64,000 bases of DNA, from NCBI RefSeq assembly GCF_002192455.1, contig NZ_CP021744.1, forward strand, positions 1,116,001 through 1,180,000. Direction: 5' to 3'. Source of the stretch: Streptomyces albireticuli (GTDB lineage Bacteria > Actinomycetota > Actinomycetes > Streptomycetales > Streptomycetaceae). A model generated the notes under the pieces. The model saw nothing but the letters and a program-made list of their open reading frames with translations, was not told the DNA's origin and made no database searches. Of the stretch, positions 8,234-16,414 are shown piece after piece (position 1 is the first letter of the stretch; each line of letters starts with the position of its first letter). The position numbers and the translations under genes were made by a program.

Positions 8234-9240
8234 GCGGGACGGCGACGGAACGGACCGAGGCCGCCACTCCCCCGGTGGCGGCCCCGGCCCCGCGCCGTGC
8301 CGCGGCGGCGGCCCTCGGCGCCGGCGTGGTGCTCGCCAAGCGCGCCCTGATGCTGGCCGTGCTGCTCGCCGCCGTGTTCGCCGCCGTCGAACTGCTGCCC
8401 GGCGACGCCGCGTCGGCCACCTCCGACCGCGGCGAGAGCGCCGCCGACGCCGCGGCCCGCCGCCGTCTGCTCGGCCTGGACCGGCCGGTGTGGGAGCGGT
8501 TCCTGGACTGGATGACGGCCCTGCCCACCGGCGACCTCGGCACCTCCGCCCGCGGCGAGCACGTCACCGACCTGCTCTCCGCGCCCTTCCCCAACACCCT
8601 CCTGCTCGGCGGCACGGCCTTCGCCGCGACCCTCGCCACGGCGCTCGCCCTGGGCTGCTGGGCGGCCCTGCGCCCGGGCGGCCCGGTCGACCGGATCGTC
8701 AACGTCACCTCCGGTATCACCCTGGCCCTGCCCGAATTCGTGGTCTCCGTCGGCCTGTTGCTGCCGCTGTCCCTGTGGACCGGCTGGCTGCCCGCCGTCA
8801 CCCTCACCGCCCCCGACGGCGCGCCCGCCTCCTGGACCATGCTGGTCATGCCCGTCCTGGCCCTCACCGTGCCGCAGGCCGGCTGGAACGCCCGCATCGT
8901 CCGCGGCGCCCTGGCCGACCAGGCCGGCGCCCCGCACGTGAGCGCCGCCCGGCTGGACGGCCTGTCCCCCCGGCGCGTGCTGCTCCGGCACGCGCTCCCC
9001 GGCGCGTGGCCCGCGATCGCCACGGGCGCCGCGACGTCCACCGGGATGCTGCTGGGCGGCGCCGTCGTCGTGGAGACCCTCTTCAACTACCCCGGCCTCG
9101 GCACCGTCCTGGCCGGTGCCGTGAGCGACCGCGACACACCGGTCATCGCCGGGGTCGTGGCCTGCACCGGGGCCGTCATCAGCCTCGTCCTGCTGTGCGC
9201 CGACGTCATCCGCGCCCGCACCCTGGGAGCCCGCCCATGA
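8230..9240 (+). CDS. ABC transporter permease (DppB/NikB-like)
   Basis: This is an inner-membrane permease of about 336 residues with the binding-protein-dependent transport signature around RVLLRHALPGAWPAIATG (EAA-like loop) and about six membrane segments. An early segment ends in VELLPGDAA, as in the DppB group, where LPGDPA is typical. I chose the TTG at 8230, which overlaps the upstream TGA (TTGA). An internal GTG near 8324 is possible. It forms the translocation path with the next gene product for the divergent system's ligand. Confidence 0.85.
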   Translation: MSGTATERTEAATPPVAAPAPRRAAAAALGAGVVLAKRALMLAVLLAAVFAAVELLPGDAASATSDRGESAADAAARRRLLGLDRPVWERFLDWMTALPTGDLGTSARGEHVTDLLSAPFPNTLLLGGTAFAATLATALALGCWAALRPGGPVDRIVNVTSGITLALPEFVVSVGLLLPLSLWTGWLPAVTLTAPDGAPASWTMLVMPVLALTVPQAGWNARIVRGALADQAGAPHVSAARLDGLSPRRVLLRHALPGAWPAIATGAATSTGMLLGGAVVVETLFNYPGLGTVLAGAVSDRDTPVIAGVVACTGAVISLVLLCADVIRARTLGARP

Positions 9241-10079
9241 GCTCCGCCGCCCTCACCCCCGCCCGCGCCCCGCGCGCCCGGGCCCGCGTGCTCCTCGCGG
9301 TGGCTCCCGGCGCCCTGCTGACCCTGCTCGCGCTGACCGGGCCGCTGTTCGCCCCGCGCCCGATGGACGAACCGGTCACCGCGCCCTACGCCCCGCCCGG
9401 CACCGCGGCACTCCTCGGCGGCGACCAGCTCGGCCGCGACGTGCTGAGCCGGATGCTGCACGGCGGCAGCGCCCTCATCGGCAGCGCCCTGGCCGTCGCC
9501 GTCACCGTCACCGCCGTGGCCGCCGTGCTCGGCTGCTTCGCCGTGCTCTCCCCCACCGTGGGGCGGCTCGTCGAGCGCGGCGCCGACATCGCCATCCTGC
9601 TGCCGCCGGTGCTGGGCATGATGCTGCTCGCCCTGGCCTGGCCCGGCGGCGGGCGGTTCGCCGTCATGGCCGCCGCCCTCGCGCTCGGCGTCCCGTACGC
9701 CGTGCGCGTCGTCGCGAGCGCGGCCGCCCCCGTCGCCGCGTCCGGCTTCGTCGAGGCGGCCGCCGCGGGCGGCGAACGGCTGTGGCACCTGGCGCTGCGC
9801 GAGGTGCTGCCCAACCTGCGCGCCACCGTCCTCGCCCTGTTCGGCCTGCGCTTCGTCGCCGCCGTCTACGTCATCTCGATGGCCGGCTTCCTCCAGCTCG
9901 GGCCCCGGCCGCCCGCCGCCGACTGGGCGCTGATGATCCGGGAGAACGCCCCCGGCGCCCTCCTCAACCCCTGGGCCGTCGTCGCGCCCAGCCTCGCCAT
10001 CGGGCTCCTGGCCGTGAGCGTCAACCTCGCCGCCGACGCGCTCACGCCGGCGGCGCGGCGCGCGGCGGCGGGCACCTGA
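9237..10079 (+). CDS. ABC transporter permease (DppC/NikC-like)
   Basis: The 280-residue membrane protein has the DppC-type features: an N-terminal segment followed by LLGGDQLGRDVLSRMLHGG (family form GTDxxGRDxxSR) and a cytoplasmic EAA-like loop FVEAAAAGGERLWHLALREV. Its ATG overlaps the previous stop by four bases (ATGA). It pairs with the DppB-like subunit. Function follows the operon; the family assignment is firm and the substrate is not known from sequence. Confidence 0.85.
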   Translation: MSSAALTPARAPRARARVLLAVAPGALLTLLALTGPLFAPRPMDEPVTAPYAPPGTAALLGGDQLGRDVLSRMLHGGSALIGSALAVAVTVTAVAAVLGCFAVLSPTVGRLVERGADIAILLPPVLGMMLLALAWPGGGRFAVMAAALALGVPYAVRVVASAAAPVAASGFVEAAAAGGERLWHLALREVLPNLRATVLALFGLRFVAAVYVISMAGFLQLGPRPPAADWALMIRENAPGALLNPWAVVAPSLAIGLLAVSVNLAADALTPAARRAAAGT

Positions 10080-10200
10080 TGACTCCCGGGGAGCGGCGGG
10101 AGACTGCCGCGGGCGCACCCACACCGGCGGCCCAGCCGCTCCCCGGCCCGCGCCGCCGCCCCGGCCCGCGACCCTTCACCCGTAGGGAGCCTCCCCGGCC

Positions 10201-11667
10201 ATGACCGAGACCCCGCCGACCGTGGTCGGCGTCACCGACCTGGAGATATCCATACCGGGCGGCCCCACCCTGCTGGGCAAGGCCGGCCTCACCCTCCGGC
10301 CCGGCCGGATCACCGCCCTCACCGGCCCCTCCGGCTCCGGCAAGTCCACCCTGCTGCGGGCCGTGATCGGCGAGCTGCCCGCCGGGGCGCGGGTCGTCTC
10401 GGGGACCGTCGACGTCCTCGGCCAGGACGTCCTCGCCCTGCCCGAGGACCGGCTGCGCGCGCTGCGCCGCCACCGCGTCGCCTACGTCGGCCAGGACCCC
10501 GGCTCCGCCCTCGACCCCCGGATGCGGGTCCGGCACCTCGTCGCCGAGACGGCGGCGGACCCGTCCCCGCGCGCCGTCCGGGACCTGCTCGCCGAGTGCC
10601 GGCTGCCCGTGGGGGACGGGCTGCCCGACCGCCGCCCCGGCGCCCTCTCCGGCGGACAGCAGCGCAGGGTGGCGCTGGCCCGCGCCCTCGCCCGGCGGCC
10701 CGACGTGCTCCTGCTGGACGAGCCCACGGCCGGGCTCGACACCGCGCTGCGCGACGAGATCGCCGACCTGCTGCGCCACCTGGCGACCAGCCGCGGGCTC
10801 GCGATCGTCCTCGCCTGCCACGACCCCGCACTCGTCGAACGCTGCGCCGACGACGTCGTGGACCTCGGCCCGGCCGCCCGTACGGCGCCGGGCCCCGCCA
10901 CCGCGCCCGTGGCCCGGCCGGCGGTCCTCCCCGTGAGCGGCGCGCCGGGGGCGGGGCTGGCGGCCGAAGGAGTCACCGTGACGTTCATCCAGCGCGGCCG
11001 GAACCACCGCGCCCTGGCCGGGGCCGACTTCGCGGTGGCCCCCGGCGGTGCCACCGGCGTCATCGGGCCGTCGGGCTCCGGCAAGACCACGCTGCTGCGC
11101 GTCCTGGCCGGGCTGCAACGGCCGGACGCGGGCGGGCTCACCCTCGACGGCCGCGCGCTGCCCGCCCTGGCCCGCCGGCGCGGCCGTACGGAGCGGCGCC
11201 GTGTCCAGCTCGTCCCGCAGAACCCCCTGGGCGCCCTCAACCCTGCCCGTACCGTCGGTGCCACGCTGGCCAGGCCCCTCCGGCTGCACCGGGCGGCGGC
11301 GCGGTCCGAGCTCGCCGGCCGGGTCGCCGGACTCCTCGACCAGGTGGGCCTGCCGGCGGGCTTCGCCCGCCGCTACCCCCACGAGCTGTCCGGCGGCCAG
11401 CGGCAGCGCGTGTCCATCGCCCGCGCCCTGGCCCCGGGCCCCGACGTCCTGCTGTGCGACGAGGTGACGTCCGCTCTCGACCCCGGCACGGCCGGCGCCG
11501 TGCTGGAACTCCTCACCCGGCTCAGGGCCGAACGGGGGCTGGCGCTGGTGCTCGTCAGCCACGAGCTCCACCTCGTGGCCGCGCACACCGACACGGTCCA
11601 CGTACTCGAAGCGGGCCGGGTCACCGCGACCGGGGACACCCGGCGGATGCTCCCGGTGGTGGGATGA
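10201..11667 (+). CDS. ABC transporter ATP-binding protein, fused DppD-DppF double cassette
   Basis: Two complete nucleotide-binding domains lie in one 488-residue chain. Each has a Walker A (GPSGSGKST, then GPSGSGKTT), an ABC signature (LSGGQQRRVALARAL, then LSGGQRQRVSIARAL) and a Walker B (VLLLDEPT, then VLLCDEVT). Oligopeptide-type importers normally use two separate ATPases, so this is a DppD-DppF fusion, a form common in actinobacteria. The ATG follows GGGAGCC, and a 121-bp spacer separates it from the permease gene. It powers import through the two permeases upstream. Confidence 0.9.
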   Translation: MTETPPTVVGVTDLEISIPGGPTLLGKAGLTLRPGRITALTGPSGSGKSTLLRAVIGELPAGARVVSGTVDVLGQDVLALPEDRLRALRRHRVAYVGQDPGSALDPRMRVRHLVAETAADPSPRAVRDLLAECRLPVGDGLPDRRPGALSGGQQRRVALARALARRPDVLLLDEPTAGLDTALRDEIADLLRHLATSRGLAIVLACHDPALVERCADDVVDLGPAARTAPGPATAPVARPAVLPVSGAPGAGLAAEGVTVTFIQRGRNHRALAGADFAVAPGGATGVIGPSGSGKTTLLRVLAGLQRPDAGGLTLDGRALPALARRRGRTERRRVQLVPQNPLGALNPARTVGATLARPLRLHRAAARSELAGRVAGLLDQVGLPAGFARRYPHELSGGQRQRVSIARALAPGPDVLLCDEVTSALDPGTAGAVLELLTRLRAERGLALVLVSHELHLVAAHTDTVHVLEAGRVTATGDTRRMLPVVG

Positions 11668-11684
11668 ACCGCGCCGTCCGGTGA

Positions 11685-11906
11685 GGCGGGCGGCGCCCCG
11701 CGCAGGAGTTCACCCGGCGCGGTCTGCTCCCGTACGTCCTGGACACCGTCCGCGGGGTCCGCATGCGCTGCGGCGACGTCACCTTCCGGGTGCGGTTCGC
11801 GCCCGGGACCGCGCCGCAGGCCTACTACTTCACGGTCTTCGCCGTGCAGAACCTCGCCGTCTCCACCGCCCGGCGGCACTTCGGCGCCGTCCCGCGCGGC
11901 GACTGA
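11685..11906 (+). pseudogene. Unrecognised gene remnant, C-terminal piece only
   Basis: From the TGA at 11682 to the TGA at 11904 a 73-codon frame reads as plausible protein (for example LLPYVLDTVRGVRMRCGDV and PQAYYFTVFAVQNLAVSTA) but has no start codon or ribosome site in the right place. It probably represents the tail of a deleted gene. I do not recognise the family. Confidence 0.35.
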
Positions 11907-11944
11907 GGCACCGGCGCCCGGAGGGGACGCCGGGGAGCCCCCGC

Positions 11945-11965
11945 TCCCCCGGGATCGCCGGGGGA
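11945..11965. terminator. Hairpin between importer operon and P450 gene
   Basis: TCCCCCGG and CCGGGGGA form an 8-bp GC stem with a five-base loop between two converging genes. There is no T-run, as is common in Streptomyces terminators. Confidence 0.45.
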
Positions 11966-11998
11966 ACAGGGGCGACGGGCTTTGCCGCTTTCCGCCGG

Positions 11999-13258
11999 TT
12001 ACCGGTCCCAGGTGACCGGGAGCCGGTGCACGCCGTAGATGTTCTGGTCGGTGCGCAGCGGCACCTCCTCGGGCCGGCAGGCGAGCCGCAGCGTCGGGAA
12101 GCGGGTGAACAGGGCGGGGAAGGCGACCCGCATCTCGACGCGGGCGAGCTGCTGGCCCAGGCACTGGTGGATGCCGTGGCCGAAGGCCATGTGCCCGGTG
12201 GTCGCGCGCTTCAGGTCGAGGACGTCCGGGTCGGGGAACCGCTCCGGGTCACGGTTGGCGGCCTGCACCGCGAGGATGACGGTCTCGCCGGCCCTGATCA
12301 GCTGGCCGCCCAGCTCCACGTCCTCCAGGGCCGCCCGGAATCCGGTGTGGGTGATGGTGAGGTAGCGGAGGAGTTCCTCGACGGCCTGGTCGGCGAGTTC
12401 CGGCTCGGCGCGCAGGGCGGCGGCCTGGCCAGGGTTCCGCAGCAGGGCGAAGGTGCCGAGCCCGAGCATGTTCGCGGTGGTGTCGAGGCCGGCGGCCAGC
12501 AGGAAGCTGCCTATGCCGGAGAGTTCCTCGTCGGTGAGGTCGGTGGTGGTCAGGTCGCTGAGCAGGTCGTCGGTGGGGCGGGCGCGCTTGGCCGGGACGA
12601 GCGCGTGGACCTTCTCGGTGAGCGCGGTCAGGGCATCCATCATCTGTTCCAGGGTCGCCTCCGGGTCGCTCATCCCCGCGGCGGTGCGCTGGAAGTCCTC
12701 GCGCTCGGCCTCGGGCACGCCCAGCAGTTCGCAGATCATCAGCGCGGGTACGGGGTGGGCGAAGGCCGACACCAGATCGACCGGCGGCCCCATGCGCTCC
12801 ATGGCGTCGAGGCGCTCGGCGGTGATCTCCTCGACCCGCGCGGTCAGGGCCCGCATCCGGCGGACCGTGAACTTCCCCATGAGCAGGCGCCGGTAGCGGG
12901 TGTGCTCGGGGGCGTCGATGCCCGTGAGGTCCCCGACCGGCGCCGGGGGCAGGCCGCCTTCGGGGGAGCCCGGGACGGGAAGGTGCAGGAGCTCGTAGCG
13001 TGAGCTGAAGCGGCGGTCGGCGAGGACCGCGCGGACCGTCGCGTGACTGGTCGCCAGCCAGCCCAGGTGGCCGTCGGGGAAGCGCATCCGCCGCAGCGGG
13101 CTCTCCGTGCGCAGCGCCGCCAGCTCGGCGGGCGGATCGAAGGGGCAGCCGGCGGGGCGGCTGGTGGGCAGGGTCGCGAGCTCGGGGTGCGGGGCCGTCT
13201 CGTGGGTGATCTCTTCGGTGATCTCTTGGTACGGAGCGGTCGACGGTTCGCGGTGCAT
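11999..13258 (-). CDS. Cytochrome P450
   Basis: The 419-residue soluble bacterial P450 has all class motifs: I-helix oxygen-binding AAGLDTTAN, the K-helix ExxR (VEELLRYL), and the heme-cysteine loop [15 protein letters not shown]. The ATG at 13258 follows a strong AGGAGGA ribosome site; an in-frame extension upstream to 13369 is unlikely. No ferredoxin gene is adjacent. The local neighbours give no pathway, and the substrate is unknown. Actinobacterial P450s of the CYP105/107 type, which this resembles in length and motifs, oxidise secondary metabolites or xenobiotics. Confidence 0.9.
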   Translation of the reverse strand: MHREPSTAPYQEITEEITHETAPHPELATLPTSRPAGCPFDPPAELAALRTESPLRRMRFPDGHLGWLATSHATVRAVLADRRFSSRYELLHLPVPGSPEGGLPPAPVGDLTGIDAPEHTRYRRLLMGKFTVRRMRALTARVEEITAERLDAMERMGPPVDLVSAFAHPVPALMICELLGVPEAEREDFQRTAAGMSDPEATLEQMMDALTALTEKVHALVPAKRARPTDDLLSDLTTTDLTDEELSGIGSFLLAAGLDTTANMLGLGTFALLRNPGQAAALRAEPELADQAVEELLRYLTITHTGFRAALEDVELGGQLIRAGETVILAVQAANRDPERFPDPDVLDLKRATTGHMAFGHGIHQCLGQQLARVEMRVAFPALFTRFPTLRLACRPEEVPLRTDQNIYGVHRLPVTWDR

Positions 13259-13452
13259 GGTGTCCTCCTGAACAGAGTGCAGAGTGACGTGCGTGAACAG
13301 GCGAAAGGCGTGCGGAAGCACGCGAGGTCTGATGGCGTGCGAGGGCATGCGGTGACGTGCGAGGGTCACGCGCGTGCGGTGATGTGCCGGAGGCTCACGA
13401 ACGGCGGATCATGAGCGGCGGTTCATGAGCGGACCGGCCACAAGGGGGGGTG

Positions 13453-14289
13453 TCACGAGCGGCGGATCACGATGTCGCCGATCCCGGTGCGGGCGCGCAC
13501 CTCGACGGTGTCGTCGGTGCTGCCGGGGCCCTCGGCCGGGCCGAGGGAGTTGCGGACGCCGCCGAAGCGGGTGCTGACGTCGAGCCAGGCGGCGGTGGAC
13601 TCACGGATGCCGATCTCCAGATCGCCCATGGCCGTCTGGAGCGTCACCTTGCCGCGCGCCACCTCGTCGATCCTGATGCCGCCCTTGGCGGACTTGGCGT
13701 CCACGCCGGCGTGCGCGACGCCGACGGAGATACGGCCGTTGGAGGAGTTCACCCGGAGGTCCCCGGCGACCTCGTCGATCTCGGTGTCGCCGTCGACGTT
13801 CTTGACGATCGCGGCACCCGCGACATGGCCGATGCCGATCCGGCCCGCGCCGGCGACCTCGGCGTCGCCGGTCACCCGGGCCACCCGTACGTCACCGTGA
13901 CCGGTCCTCAGGTTCACGGCCGTCGCCTCGGCGACCTGGATGTCACCGAGCGAGGACTTGAGCCGGCATTCGCCGAGCGGGCCCTCGGTGACGAAGTCCG
14001 CCAGCGGCGAGACGCCCAGGACGTCCGAGCCGGCCGGCAGCTCGACGCTCACGTCGAGCGAACCCGCCCGGCCTAACAGGGAGCGCTTCCTGGGGCCCCT
14101 CACCACGAGCTTGCCGCCCGAGAAGGTGACTTCGGTCTGCTGAGCGGCACGGACGTCGGTGCTGTCCGCGCCGTCGGTGGGGAGCACCTCGACGACCGTG
14201 TCGGCGCGCTCGCCCGCGGTGATCCGGGCGGACCCGATGTCGAACTCAAGGGTGGCGGAGATCGGTCCGGGGGTGTCGAAAGTGGGCAT
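13453..14289 (-). CDS. DUF4097 family beta-strand repeat protein
   Basis: The 278-residue protein is built of repeated short beta-strand units (such as RTGHGDVRVARVTGDAEVAG, VKNVDGDTEIDEVAGDL and LQTAMGDLEIGI), the pattern of the DUF4097 adhesin-like beta-helix family. There is no signal peptide or membrane segment, so it is probably cytoplasmic. In streptomycetes such proteins are often encoded just after a small ribbon-helix-helix regulator, as here with 150 bp between them. The biochemical function of the family is not established. Confidence 0.75.
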   Translation of the reverse strand: MPTFDTPGPISATLEFDIGSARITAGERADTVVEVLPTDGADSTDVRAAQQTEVTFSGGKLVVRGPRKRSLLGRAGSLDVSVELPAGSDVLGVSPLADFVTEGPLGECRLKSSLGDIQVAEATAVNLRTGHGDVRVARVTGDAEVAGAGRIGIGHVAGAAIVKNVDGDTEIDEVAGDLRVNSSNGRISVGVAHAGVDAKSAKGGIRIDEVARGKVTLQTAMGDLEIGIRESTAAWLDVSTRFGGVRNSLGPAEGPGSTDDTVEVRARTGIGDIVIRRS

Positions 14290-14439
14290 GGCTGTGCCGT
14301 CCTCATGGCTGTGGTGGGTGATTCCGCTGATGAGGTGGGGCGGAGGGATGACACCGGGTCCGGGGCGCCGCGCCCCGGGGCCTACGGTTCCGCGCCGGCG
14401 CGCGGTGTCCTCGGATGCCGGACGGGACGGATCGCCGCC

Positions 14440-14958
14440 TCAGCGGACCCAGCCCTTGTAGCCCTGGCCCCCTCTGTGGCGGGTACGCCCCGTGGGCCGG
14501 TCCGGCTCTGCGGGCTCCAGGGCGGTGGCGACGGCCCGTACCAGCCAGGCGTTGGCCGAGAGTCCCTCCCGGCCCGCCGCGTCCTCGATCCGGTTCTTCA
14601 GGTGGGCGGGAAGGCGGAAGTTGATCCGCGCCGTACCGCCGTCGTCCCCCTCCGAGGGCGCGGGCGGCAGCGGCGCCCGTTCCCGGCCGTCGGCCTCCTC
14701 GTACGCCTCCGTGGCCGGCGGCGGTGTCACCACGAACTCGGGGTCGAGCCCGCGCAGCCGTACGTCGACCGAACCCGGCGCGAGATCGCGGGTGACCTCC
14801 CCCATGGCGGCGGACAGCGCGCTCAGCAGCGTGAGCCGGGTGGCGGACTCCAGAGGCGCGACGAGCCGCTCGGCCAGGGCTCGGGCCTCTTCGCCACCGG
14901 CGTTCGCGGCGACCGCGAGTTCGCGGCGGAGGTTCTCGACGTAGGGCGTGAGGTCCAT
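14440..14958 (-). CDS. Ribbon-helix-helix (HicB/Arc-like) DNA-binding regulator
   Basis: The 172-residue protein has a C-terminal ribbon-helix-helix segment, ARINFRLPAHLKNRIEDAA followed by GLSANAWLVRAV, the HicB/CopG type of fold, after an alpha-helical N-terminal part (NLRRELAVAANAGGEEARAL). The ATG at 14958 lies at the edge of a tandem array of TGGCGCCA-like units, which fits autoregulation. No HicA-like toxin gene is adjacent, so despite the antitoxin-like fold I treat it as a transcriptional regulator that probably controls itself and the DUF4097 gene downstream. The fold call is good; the regulatory target is inference. Confidence 0.75.
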   Translation of the reverse strand: MDLTPYVENLRRELAVAANAGGEEARALAERLVAPLESATRLTLLSALSAAMGEVTRDLAPGSVDVRLRGLDPEFVVTPPPATEAYEEADGRERAPLPPAPSEGDDGGTARINFRLPAHLKNRIEDAAGREGLSANAWLVRAVATALEPAEPDRPTGRTRHRGGQGYKGWVR

Positions 14959-15040
14959 GACGCCATCATGGCACCATGTTGGCGCCATCGCAAGGCGGTT
15001 GGCGCATGAGTGGCGCCGCGTGGCGCCATGTGGCGCCGCG
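14958..15040. promoter_or_regulatory. Helically phased tandem operator array upstream of the RHH gene
   Basis: Units of the form TGGCGCCATG begin at 14958, 14969, 14980, 15000, 15011, 15021 and 15031 (TGACGCCATC, TGGCACCATG, TGGCGCCATC, TGGCGCATGA, TGGCGCCGCG, TGGCGCCATG, TGGCGCCGCG). Spacing is 10-11 bp, one DNA turn, with one weaker unit in the 20-bp gap. RHH proteins bind short tandem repeats cooperatively on one face of DNA, so this is a likely operator. The first unit includes the start codon. Confidence 0.7.
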
Positions 15041-15090
15041 AGGGGGGGCGGGGGCGGGGTGCGGGGGGGCGGGTCGCCGCTGCGCGGGGC

Positions 15091-15313
15091 TTTTCCCCAG
15101 CCCCGCCCCTTCCCGAACCGGGGCTCCGCCCCGGACCCCGGTCCTCAAACGCCGGACGGGCTGAGTTGTTGCCCGGAACCGGGCAAAATCCAGCCCGGCT
15201 GGGGGCACCTCCCAGCGGTAGCTGGGGGAGTTTGAGGCCACCGCGCGTCAGCGCGGAAAAAGGGGTCTGGGGGCGAAGCCCCCAGTTACGGGAAGGGGCG
15301 GGGCTGGGGAAAA
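15091..15313. repeat. Long palindromic intergenic element with perfect 25-bp inverted ends
   Basis: Positions 15091-15115 are the exact reverse complement of 15289-15313. Inside are nested, imperfect complements (GGGGCTCCGCCCCGGACCCC against GGGGTCTGGGGGCGAAGCCCC, and TCAAA against TTTGA). The element fills most of the gene-free stretch 15041-15393. Sequences such as CTCAAACGCCGGACGGGCTG are very common between genes in Streptomyces genomes, where they act as terminator-like dispersed palindromes. No coding capacity is seen. Confidence 0.7.
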
Positions 15314-15393
15314 CCCCCGAAACCCCACCCCGCAGCCCCCCTTCGCACGCAACTCACTGGTAACCCCCCACCCACCCCGATACAACCGACCCC

Positions 15394-16314
15394 ATGAACA
15401 TTCGCTCAGCAGCAATCGCCACCACCCTCCTCACCGCCCTCACCCTCGGCGCCACCACCGCCTCCCCCGCCCAGGCGACGCCCCTCCCCCACTGCGCCGC
15501 ACCCGCCCGCCTCGACGTCTTCCGGGAGGGCGGCGTTCCGCTGCTGGACTGGCGGGAGAACCTGGAGTTCGACGGGCGCGGCACGCTCTGGGTGGCGCAT
15601 CTGACGAAGAACCGGGTCGAGGGGTACGCCCCCGACGGGACCATGAGGACCAGCTTCCCGGTGAGCGGTCCGGGCGCCATCCGGCGTGGCCCGGACGGCA
15701 TGATGTACGTCAACTACGGGGTGAATCCCCTGACTCCGCGCGCCGGCATCGTGCGGTTCGACCCGGCCGCCGCGCAGCCGAGGGCCGAGAAGGTCGTGGA
15801 GGGGATATCCGGCATCAACGGCCTCGCCATCGACGCCGAGGGCAACTTCTACCTCAGCCGCGAGCTGGCCACCGGCATCCTCAAGATCCGCCCGGACGGG
15901 ACGCGGGACGAGGCGTGGACGAAGGCCGCGAACGTCTTCGGCGCCAACGGCCTGGAGATCGTGGGCGACCAGCTGTACGCGAGCGTCATCACCGACACCA
16001 CCTCCCCGATCGTGCGGATCCCGCTCAAGGACCCGGCGGCCCGCACCACGGTCGTCAGGCTCAGCCACAACATCCTGGACACCAAGGTCCTCGACGACCT
16101 CACCCAGTTCAACGGTGGCCTGGTGGTCGCGAGCTTCCGCAAGGGCCAGCTGCTCCGGGTGGACCCGGCGACCGGAGGGACCTGTGTCCTGGCCGAGGGG
16201 CTGCGGATGCCCAGCAGCGTGCGCGTCGCCCGCGCCTTCGGGGACAACGACCCGCGGCGCGTCCTCTTCGTCGTCGAGGCGTCCGGCCGCGTCGTCAAGG
16301 TGACGGTCGGCTGA
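15394..16314 (+). CDS. Secreted SMP-30/gluconolactonase-like beta-propeller protein
   Basis: The 306-residue protein opens with a classical signal peptide (hydrophobic stretch, then ASPAQA as the likely cleavage region). The mature part shows repeated blade motifs of an SMP-30/NHL-like six-bladed propeller: FDGRGTLWVAHLTKNRVEGY, NGLAIDAEGNFYLSRELATG and NGLEIVGDQLYASVI. Family members include lactonases and virginiamycin-B-lyase-like proteins, but propellers are hard to assign. It stands alone, with a palindromic element upstream and a bidirectional hairpin downstream. Confidence 0.75.
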   Translation: MNIRSAAIATTLLTALTLGATTASPAQATPLPHCAAPARLDVFREGGVPLLDWRENLEFDGRGTLWVAHLTKNRVEGYAPDGTMRTSFPVSGPGAIRRGPDGMMYVNYGVNPLTPRAGIVRFDPAAAQPRAEKVVEGISGINGLAIDAEGNFYLSRELATGILKIRPDGTRDEAWTKAANVFGANGLEIVGDQLYASVITDTTSPIVRIPLKDPAARTTVVRLSHNILDTKVLDDLTQFNGGLVVASFRKGQLLRVDPATGGTCVLAEGLRMPSSVRVARAFGDNDPRRVLFVVEASGRVVKVTVG

Positions 16315-16366
16315 GGAAGCAGGGCCGGGGAAGCGGAGCCGGGGCGGCGGGAACGACCGTATGAGC

Positions 16367-16398
16367 GCGGCCCGCCGGACTGGTATCCGGCGGGCCGC
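16367..16398. terminator. Bidirectional terminator hairpin
   Basis: GCGGCCCGCCGGA (16367-16379) pairs perfectly with TCCGGCGGGCCGC (16386-16398) over 13 bp with a six-base loop, between two convergent genes. Confidence 0.7.
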
Positions 16399-16414
16399 TT
16401 CGGAGGTCACGCAC

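Noticed and set aside
10079..10204. Small frame starting at an ATG that overlaps the DppC-like stop
   Set aside because: 41 codons, Pro/Arg-rich with no homology signal; it only bridges the spacer before the ATPase gene.
14440..14958. HicB-type antitoxin of a toxin-antitoxin pair
   Set aside because: No HicA-like toxin gene lies on either side; the neighbour is a DUF4097 protein, so only the regulator role is kept.
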